Assembly (NCBI GenBank): GCA_029204225.1
Contig: CM055100.1
Coordinates: 65,993,278 to 66,057,277 of the forward strand
Direction: 5' to 3'
Source of the DNA: Diphasiastrum complanatum
Lineage: Eukaryota > Streptophyta > Lycopodiopsida > Lycopodiales > Lycopodiaceae
DNA length: 64,000 bases
Both the position numbers and the translations under genes were made by a program. Position 1 is the first letter of the stretch. The number at the start of each line of letters is the position of its first letter. The notes below the pieces were generated by a model. It saw nothing but the letters and a program-made list of their open reading frames with translations, was not told where the DNA came from and did no database searches. Below, in pieces: positions 56,251 to 64,000 of this stretch.

Positions 56251-58329
56251 TTCTATGGTTTTATAGTAACTTTTATAATTGACATAGAGAATAATGTCCA
56301 CATTGGATGCTTCACTATTTCTTACATCAATTTTACATATCAAGATGTAATTAGAATATGAAGAACCAAATAGAATGTCAATGAAAAAATTCCTCCATGC
56401 TTCCATACTTGAACTCTTTGGAAAATAATAGCAAACAAACAATAAATGTGAGTAATAAACCAATGCTTGCATGTCTCCTTCCTTGATATGTCTCCACCAT
56501 AAAATTCAATGTTGCCATCCATAAGCAATCATCAATCCTTGGAAATCTATGAGTAAAAGAGTACAATAATGATGCTAATCCAGCTCCACATGACTCCATA
56601 TAACTAGTACGTAGCACTATTCTGTCTTCAAGATCTACTTGACACAAGAAAATGACCATAGATTCACCAAAAAACACTTATTGAATAGTTCATATTTCAT
56701 TCTCAATGATTGACAAACAATCTAAACCTAGTACCTAGCCATTTGTCAGATCCTTCCAAAAAGCGCCAAAAAAATCATAAAATTACTATGAGCCAAAATC
56801 TTGTAAGTTTTATATATAAAACAAATTAATGCTTTTGATTGGTGATAACGTAGGAGTCAATTTCATCTGTTCTAGTACCTTCTTAAGATATTGTAGACAA
56901 CCCTGGAAAGCATTAGAGAGTTTTGAGCTCCAAAAAGACCCTTTAAGAATTCGTGCAAAATGTAGTTTATATTATTAAAATATTATAACACTAATACTTT
57001 TGACTTGCCATAACTTTTTAATCGTAGCTAGAAGTATGTCATGTAACATATCATTGGAAAGTTCTTGTCGAGCGCTTGCCAATGCACCAAACTCTGCTAA
57101 ATTCGGACTTAGCACTAAAACGTTATGCCATTTTTATTGTGGAATTAAAAATGTGGACTCAAAAAGTTATGTTACATAGATTTCAAATTTGAGTGTTTCG
57201 ATTGGTCCATGTGTAAGAAAAAATTGAGAAAAAATATAAAAAGAATCTTTACAAAGGGTCTTTTTTGGATTTAGAACTCCTCTAATGTGTAGCCGTTATC
57301 ATTGTGGAAGTTGTAATGAGGATGATGATTGATAACACCAGTTAACAACTCTAATAGCTGATAATGTAGGAGTCAATGACATCCATTTTACTACCTTCTC
57401 GAGGTGTTGTAGACAATCATGGAAGTGTAGACGTTATCGCTATGAAAATATGATGATTGTAGTGTGTTATCAGAACAAGAAAGAGTGAGTAAAATCAAAT
57501 AATGCAAAATACGATGATGGGTGATTTGTGAGTTTGTTTTATTGCTTGTAATTTTTTTTCAAAACTCTGAAGTTAAATATATGAATTTATAACTAAAACT
57601 AGTTGGAATTTTATGGCAAAATACCTACAAAGTTGAAACCAATAGGTACTTTGCATCCAAGGGGGGCTTGAACCTAGGATCAAAGAAAGTTTGGACGCCA
57701 AGCTAAGTGAGACAACCCCGTTGGATTATTTTTAAAAATGGGAGGATGTAGCTTAAATTTAAAATTACTATTACATGATGTTTATTTGACCTATTGTTTT
57801 TTGGTTCTTCTATGTAAGACTATATCATTTTGTTGATAACTATTTGGTATTCTACGAGAGCCAACTAGGATTTGATCATTTGTGGTTGCAATAACAGTTG
57901 TCTTTGTAGATGGAGCCTGCTTAGTGACGAAGTGTAATCAAGCTCCACAATTTGTTGAGGTTAGCATGAGGATGTAATCTTGGGCCGACCTCAAACATTA
58001 GGATTGTAAATTGCATCAAAGAAATGCGAAAATTAGAGTCACACATTGGATCTTGTGGGTTCGCAGATTCAACTTAAGACAACTTGTCGAGCCTAATTGG
58101 TTCCCTCATAGGGTTTCTCTTCGTGTCCAAGCCAGAACTTATCGGGCTCGTCGTGTTTCTAGGCCGAATCGGTGGATCCCATCCTACTCCACTATACACA
58201 ATGCCCTTTTATGTAAAAGGCTTGAACTTTATGACTCCATGACAAATAATGAGACAAATATAATAATGAATTGGAAAAATGCCTCCATTTGCATAGTCCC
58301 CTCCCCCAAAGTAGGCCCATTATCTTGAG
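56251..58329. other. No supported gene
   Basis: AT-rich. A diverged direct repeat (TAGGAGTCAAT...GTAGACAA) lies near 56851 and 57367, about 515 bp apart. The minus-strand frames at 56378-56677 have no recognisable domain. Confidence 0.45.
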
Positions 58330-58960
58330 AATCCAGGCCGGACTGACGCGTGGACACGTGTCAGACACGTCAGCTCCGCTTCCAGGTGGTGGCAGAGCGG
58401 ATCCCGGTCGCGCGCCTGGCTGCGGCGCCCGTGCTCACCACGTGTCCGCTGACGATTGGCGTTGGGCATCTGCCGTACGGCGGTTGACAAAAGTCGTCGC
58501 TCCCACATGACAGCGACGGCCTGCCGGAGCGGCGAGGTTTATCAGTTGCGGCTCAGGAGGCTTCCGTGTATCTCAAAAAATATCCAACGGTTCCAACGTT
58601 CGAGTTTGTAGCTAGCGCTCAGATGTCTCCACGTGGAATCCATTCGACGGCTGAAAAGTATCCAAGTGTCTAGCATGCCACGTGGGACAGATCGAAGTGG
58701 TCAGCGGTGAGATGTCCTGCGCCGGTGAGGTCCCTCCTCCTTTGCCCCGAAGCTCCTCCTGCTCTTGCCTTCCTCCCTCCTCCACCCTCGCCCTTGTAGC
58801 TCAATGGCACGCTAAGAATCGAAGCTCGCCACCATTGGATGCTATGGGAGACGCTCAAAACCTGCCACGTGTTTAAAATCTACCGTCTAGAGAGAGTCCA
58901 CTGGCATTGAGCCACGTGGCCAGAATCTAAGTGAGATACACTTATAATTGACCGCTCTTG
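58330..58960 (+). promoter_or_regulatory. G-box-rich promoter of the BSL-type gene
   Basis: Six perfect CACGTG words lie at 58355-58360, 58439-58444, 58630-58635, 58679-58684, 58866-58871 and 58913-58918, most followed by G or T as in ABRE or G-box cores. An ACGTCA word lies at 58368-58373. TTATAATT near 58941 is a TATA-like candidate, and a CT-rich initiator region follows at about 58975. G-boxes are bound by bHLH (PIF, BZR/BES) and bZIP (ABF, HY5) regulators, so light, abscisic acid or brassinosteroid control is plausible, but inferred. Confidence 0.7.
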
Positions 58961-59504
58961 GAAGCTATCAGCCCTGTCTCTCTCTCTCCCTTTCTCTCTC
59001 TCTCTCGGCTTTTCTCTGTGTTTTTTTTGCTCCTTTTTCTTGCTTTCTGCTCTGCTCTGCTCTGCCTCTGCAATCCAGGTGCTGAGAATCAGCAGGAAAG
59101 CGCAGCCGCTTTCGCCTTTCGCAGGTGGCAATGCCTGCGGATTGTGCTTCACAAGCCCAATTTCATGTGGTTTGCTTCCTCCCGGCTCTGCTCGCCTTTT
59201 TCTGCGCTTTCCATTGACGGATTATGTAGGAAAAACCCTGGTGTTTTGCATTTGTCAATTGCGAATGCCAGGTTGCGCTGGCATGGGTTAGGGCATTACA
59301 GAGCAGCTACTAATATCAGGTTGAATGTTTGAATGCACAGGAATTAGCCATGAAAGGCGCTCCCTCGATACTAGGGCTTGGTATGCATATCGTGAATCTT
59401 CGAGTGTTGCTAGGGTTAACAGGCTTTTGTATTTGATGGAGGGAAGGGTTCACACACGATGCACTGCAAGGCTGATATAAGGGATTTGTTCATCTGGAGG
59501 GGTC
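58961..59504 (+). other. Probable 5' untranslated region of the BSL-type gene
   Basis: CT-rich start (58975-59010), then about 500 bp with several upstream ATGs. Possible splice donors CAG/GTGCTGAG (near 59079) and CAG/GTGGCAAT (near 59123) with acceptors such as CACAG/GAATT (near 59340) suggest a 5'UTR intron that would remove many upstream ATGs. Not provable here. Confidence 0.45.
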
Positions 59505-61852
59505 ATGGAATTGGATGCACACATGGGGGCTGAGTCTGTTTTACAGCCATCGGAAGCAGCATCTCAACAATTTATAAACAAACCAGAACTTGAGGAGCAG
59601 TATCTTCATCATGTACAGCAACAGCAGCAGCATTCTAAGATCAAGCAACCGCCCCCTGGGCCTAGGCCTGCGCCTTCGTTTAAAGTAGTGAATGCCATTA
59701 TAGAGAAGAAAGATGATGGTCCTGGTCCGCGTTGTGGCCACACTCTCACAGTCGTGGCGGCAGTAGGGAATGAAGGTTCACCTGGCTACATTGCTCCCCG
59801 TCTTATTCTATTTGGAGGTGCCACTGCTCTCGAAGGCAATTCAGCGGCCGCTGGGCTGCAATCGCCTTCTGGAAACGCCATTAGTAAGAGTCGGCTACAT
59901 CTTGGTAGCATCGTGGCCATTCTTGCGGTTGCTCGGTTGTCATTAATTGAACTCGTGAATTGAGGGGTGAATGTTGCTATCAGATCTTATGTGCAGACAG
60001 AGCTCGAGTTTGGTGAGACAAAGCATTCATGCCGTTTTTGTAATTGCAGGATTGGCGGGCGCAACTGCAGATGTGCATTGTTTTGATATCTTGTCCAACA
60101 AATGGAAAAGGTACTTGAATCACTTCTGTAGAGGTCTATACATGAGCAATAGCTTATTCACATGATCACGAAATTCAAGTTCGTTGTTCGTTTTTTCAGC
60201 ATTAACAATGCACAATTAGGTCAAGGTGAATCTTCATCAGTGGCATTGTCAGAATGTTTTTATAATATTCCCATACACTGTTAATGAACCGTTCCAATCG
60301 GTAGTTATTATGCGTTTTAAGGCTAACCTTCTAGCACCGGGCAGGTGTCAGACTCTATACATCGTGTTACCACTTAGCAGAGTCCTGTGTCGCTTCGCTC
60401 GTAAGGTAGGCACTCCGAAGGCTTCGGATGATGTTAAGGCAAACAACTTATCATTAAGTCTACAGACTTAGACTAAGAGTATATCACCATGCCAGTGAGC
60501 TTGCAAGGTGTCCTCAATTGTGTTTGAGCTTTAATCAGAAGGGACTTGAAATTGTCCTTACCAAGGCTCATATTTTGCCTGATGTGGTTGCCCTAGTTTT
60601 TAGTCTAATCTGGTTTGAGAAGGCCGAAAGCTTTTATTGGAGATTTAAATGAAGTATTTTTGCTGGAAATATGAATAGATTGATGTTCATCAGCTGATGC
60701 TCGGTAGAAAGTGAAGTTAAATGCATCGTGCCCTACAATGCTTCATGCAGAGCTCTAATTCAAGTCTGATATGTAGTTTTGATGTCTTTTGTTCGTTTCT
60801 CTTTTCCTTGATTGAGTAACTTCGCAACAAATAAAGAATCAGCCTGGATTTGAGGTTTTTACCAAGCTCAAAAGCATTGAGTTGCATCATTGAAAGGCTT
60901 ATTAAATGCAGCATCTTCCCTGTTAGTCTGATCACTGGTGAAATGCATATGAAAATTGAGTTTTGGGTAGCTTCGGTTTTCTATGCTATTACCTCTATAC
61001 TCGTGATTGCCAATGTTTGTATGATTCTTGTGCTGATGATCTCTGTCGCAAACTCGTAAGGTTGGATATGTTTTTCCTCATAAGTTTGATTAAAAAGTTT
61101 CAGCAATTGCTGATTTTTTTGAAATTGAAATTTTCAGCGTGTTTCCTGTAAATTCAGAAGCTTGCGTTATATGTGTGTGTAGAATAAATCCAGTGGGAGA
61201 CCCTCCTTCCCCTCGTGCTGCTCATGCTGCAACTGCAGTGGGCTCTATGGTTGTTATTCAGGTATGAAGTTTGAAAATCAGTTGCAAACACTTGGCCCTA
61301 TTAAGCCAGCTTGAGCTCAAAGCAAAGTGTTCTATTTGAAGACTAGCTTTTCCTGGGTACAAATGAAGTGATCTTATGATTGAGTAAAATCAGTGACCAC
61401 TATTTTGAGCTGAATATGGGTCTACAAGGATCTTGTAAGCTAAAGAAAAGTCTACTTCTCATTTTTTATGTTTTGAAGAAAATTCTACTTTCGTTATGAT
61501 TTTGAGCTATCAGTATCTGTCACATAGAATGTTTTTCTTTTATGGTTATTTTCAGGTGCAGTGTATGTGGCTTGTTGCAGGGTGGTATAGGTCCTGCTGG
61601 ACTTTCATCTGAAGATCTTCATGTTCTTGATCTTACGCAGCCAAGGCCGAGATGGCACAGGTAGGATCATTCTTTGCCCAATCAAAATTTTCAGAATCTG
61701 TCAGACCAATCATATACACAAGTGACTAGGTCTGATTCTTCACACATTGTTTTACAGAGTTGTCGTGCAAGGACCAGGTCCGGGACCTCGATATGGTCAT
61801 GTCATGTCATTGGTTGGCCAGCGATTTCTCTTGTCAATTGGGGGCAATGATG
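59505..61852 (+). CDS. BSL: BSL-type Kelch-repeat serine/threonine phosphatase, exons 1-5 (partial)
   Basis: Exons 59505-59883, 60050-60110, 61183-61261, 61581-61660 and 61758-61852 all have GT/AG borders and join in one frame (231 codons plus 1 base). The protein has a Gln-rich N-terminus (residues 1-50), then VVNAIIEKKDDGPGPRCGHT, RLILFGGATALEG, LAGATADVHCFDILSNKW, PPSPRAAHAATAVGSMVVIQ, GGIGPAGLSSEDLHVLDL and GPGPRYGHVMSLVGQRFLLS, ending at GGND. This order matches the N-terminal Kelch propeller of the plant BSU1-like (BSL2/BSL3-type) phosphatases. In angiosperms these dephosphorylate BIN2-type kinases in brassinosteroid and stomatal signalling; that role in this plant is inference. The C-terminal PP1-like phosphatase domain lies beyond the window. 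Introns are 166, 1072, 319 and 97 bp, and intron 5 exceeds 2.1 kb. The first ATG giving the BSL-like N-terminus was used. Confidence 0.93.
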
Positions 61853-63109
61853 GTAATCTTTTCCATAGCATATTATATGTTTCGTGATTTTCTTTTGGTG
61901 ATATGTAGCCAAGTTACATTGGAACATGTTTTCCAGCGTTTCGCAATGCTAATTTGAACCCAAGTGCACTGACCTTTTAGTTTAAACTGAATTCAACATA
62001 TCTACATAGATCTGTCTACATGTTAGTAGGATGTATCTAATCCAAAATACATAAGAGAGGGTTTATATTCTAGTGCCTTTATAAATATCAAAGAACAAGG
62101 TTAAAATCACTATGTACTTGTTTATCGGTTTATATAGATCAGGGTTTGTTTACATAATGCCACAAACTACAAGATAGATGCTAGATCTTTCACGCCATGA
62201 TCTTTTTGCAAACTAACAAATGGTAAAACATCGAAGAACAAAGTAAAAATTCTATAGTTTGTTTCTTGTTTATCTTCCTATTCAAATAAGGGTTTGTAAG
62301 TTCAATTTTCTGATGACTTGTACTTATCACTAAAAAACTTATCCTAGTCTATCAAAATGGAAAATAAATTCTATTACATGATTAAAACATAGATATCTAG
62401 ACATAATATATACACATAATGTATATACAACACAAGATAGGTGCAAAACCTCCCAACCATGGTTGCATAGGAATGAATGACGTAGTGTGTCCATGAACCG
62501 CCCGCGGTTTGTTGGCGAACGAACCACGATTCGTGGATGAATTGATCAGATTCGATTCGAATAGGACCTAAAAACAAAAAAATAAAATAAAATGAAATAA
62601 AAAATGACGGTTCTTTGATTTTGAATGATTCTTTGGTTGTGACATCAACGATTTTTTGTCTGGGCTTTTCAATGTTCTACTTTGTATTCAAAAAAACAAA
62701 ACAAAAAAATGGTTTTTTAATTTTGAACGATTCTTCGATTGTGACATCAACAATTTTGTGTCTTGGCTTTTCAATGTTTGGATTTGTATTTAAATGTTTA
62801 CCTAGTGTATTATGTGATGGATATTTGTTGATGGATCATGAATAAATCATACATTACAAGGTTAAGTGGAAGTTGGAGCATGCAATCTAGTTTGTGAGGT
62901 TTGAATTGTGTCCATTTAACATTGTCTTCTTCACTTGTGATTGATTCATGCCGATTCATCCGATTCTGAAAAAGCTGATTCTGAATCGGGTGGAAACACT
63001 AGAATGAAGAATGCATGACCAAGGCTCACACATAAACTCCGTCAAGCACAATTCAAAAACTTAAACATATCCTAAGCTAACGTGTGGTGCATGTATAACA
63101 CTTGCCACT
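61853..63109 (+). other. Start of BSL intron 5
   Basis: Begins with the donor GTAATCTT after GATG. AT-rich and non-coding. Contains a tandem duplication of about 103-bp offset (62608-62696 and 62711-62796, both with TTGTGACATCAAC and GGCTTTTCAATGTT). No further BSL exon was recognised before 64000. Confidence 0.75.
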
Positions 63110-64000
63110 TGGCGGGACCTTGACACATAGGCAAGTATGCAAAAGGGATTTTTTTGGCATAGTGCTTCTCATGCCTCAATGACCTGAAGACAATTTTGAG
63201 ATGCTCGTCATGCTCCCTTAAAGTTCTACTATGGATGAGAATATCATCTAACTGAACTTCCCCAAATATGGACGAAGGAGATTGTTCATCATTTGCTGGA
63301 AGGTTGTAGGGGCATTCGTCAATCCAAACAGCAAGACAAAAAACTCATAATGGCCGTACCTAGTCTTAAACTAGGTTTTAGCCACATCCTCACTATTAAT
63401 TTGAATATGATGATGCCCTAATTTCAAATCGATTTTGGTGAAGTACTTTGTACGATGTAATCAATCAATCAATTCATCTATTTGAGGTAAAGAGTATATG
63501 TTCTTAATGGTTAGTTTGTTTAATTTCTTATAATCTACACAAAGACAAGTTCCTTTGTTTTTTTTATTAAACAATAAAAGCCCCCCCAAGGGAACTTGCT
63601 AGCCTTACATGGCCCATTTTTCGGTATTGTTGCAGTTGCCTAAAAACTTCTTCTTCCTTGGTGCTCATGTTGTAAGGGTACAAGTAATAGTGGAGCACTT
63701 CATTGTAAACGAATTTTTTAGCCAACATAAAGTAAGAAGTACAATCCACATCATTCATGCATTCAACCGTTTCCATAGCAGGATTCAAGTACGAAAGAGA
63801 AATATCAACATTTTCATTAAGTTCTATCAAGAAGCCATTATGCATAAAAGATAAACTATGAGCCTTATAGTCTTTCTTTGTGTACATAAAACCATTCCCT
63901 CCCAAGTATTACATCTACTTTGTCCAAATTCATAATGTGAAAGTCTAATTTATCCTTATAGGCTTGAAGTTGCAAAGGTAGGCCTTTCGCTCCCGTGGCT
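63110..64000 (-). pseudogene. Ty3/gypsy protease-RT remnant inside BSL intron 5
   Basis: On the minus strand from 64000: KGLPLQLQAYKDKLDF, DKVDVILGREWFY (protease end), a spacer frame (63567-63905), [93 protein letters not shown]. The order protease, VDY, GLTNAP and xxDD is that of gypsy RT. Multiple stops and shifts show decay. The element continues past the window edge and lies antisense to the host gene. Confidence 0.87.

Noticed and set aside
58011-58328. 105-codon frame upstream of the BSL-type gene
   Set aside because: No motif; low-complexity basic sequence in the presumed intergenic region.

Overview
The window looks like nuclear DNA of a land plant, most likely a fern with a large, repeat-rich genome. 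The clues are a 1210-residue intronless PLS-class pentatricopeptide repeat (PPR) gene, an intron-containing BSL-type Kelch-phosphatase gene, abundant decayed Ty1/copia and Ty3/gypsy retrotransposons (one with a chromodomain), and long CT/GA microsatellites. The fern assignment is inference. There are no prokaryotic features, operons, CRISPR arrays, rRNA genes or convincing tRNA genes.

Only two host genes are well supported. The PPR gene (3698-7330, minus) is complete and would act in organellar RNA metabolism. The BSL-type gene (plus, starting at 59505) has five recognisable exons that join in frame to 61852 and encode the start of the Kelch domain. The rest of the gene, including the phosphatase domain, lies beyond the window. 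Its upstream region carries six perfect CACGTG G-boxes in 564 bp, and its fifth intron holds an antisense gypsy remnant.

Bases 8589-33706 are the most structured region. It is a nested cluster of one LTR retrotransposon lineage. LTR-A (about 1.24 kb) belongs to large non-coding elements. LTR-B (902 bp) belongs to a related Ty3/gypsy element that still has protease and reverse transcriptase remnants. Both types share the LTR tip, a tRNA-iMet-type primer site and a distinctive leader. The leader carries an array of repeated stem-loops of the form GTGCT-GCC-loop-GGT-GWA-AGCAC, in places embedded in alternating 110/120-bp tandem units. Target-site duplications give the order of events: a full-length element (17976-23123, TSD CTGGA) sits in the LTR of an older one (17610-24802, TSD AAGGG), which itself sits in the leader array of a third, plus-strand copy. 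A duplicated 960-bp segment with a hybrid LTR indicates LTR-LTR ectopic recombination, and a palindromic U3-leader rearrangement lies at 15949-17120. The leader array is my best candidate for an undescribed functional element.

Bases 33712-47560 are a graveyard of copia and gypsy fragments on both strands. Bases 48120-49900 hold an old satellite-like tandem repeat (period about 505 bp). Bases 51701-55240 hold two unrecognised coding-like stretches, and 55450-56250 a promoter-like region next to a copia integrase relic. The remaining stretches are AT-rich and show nothing I can support.
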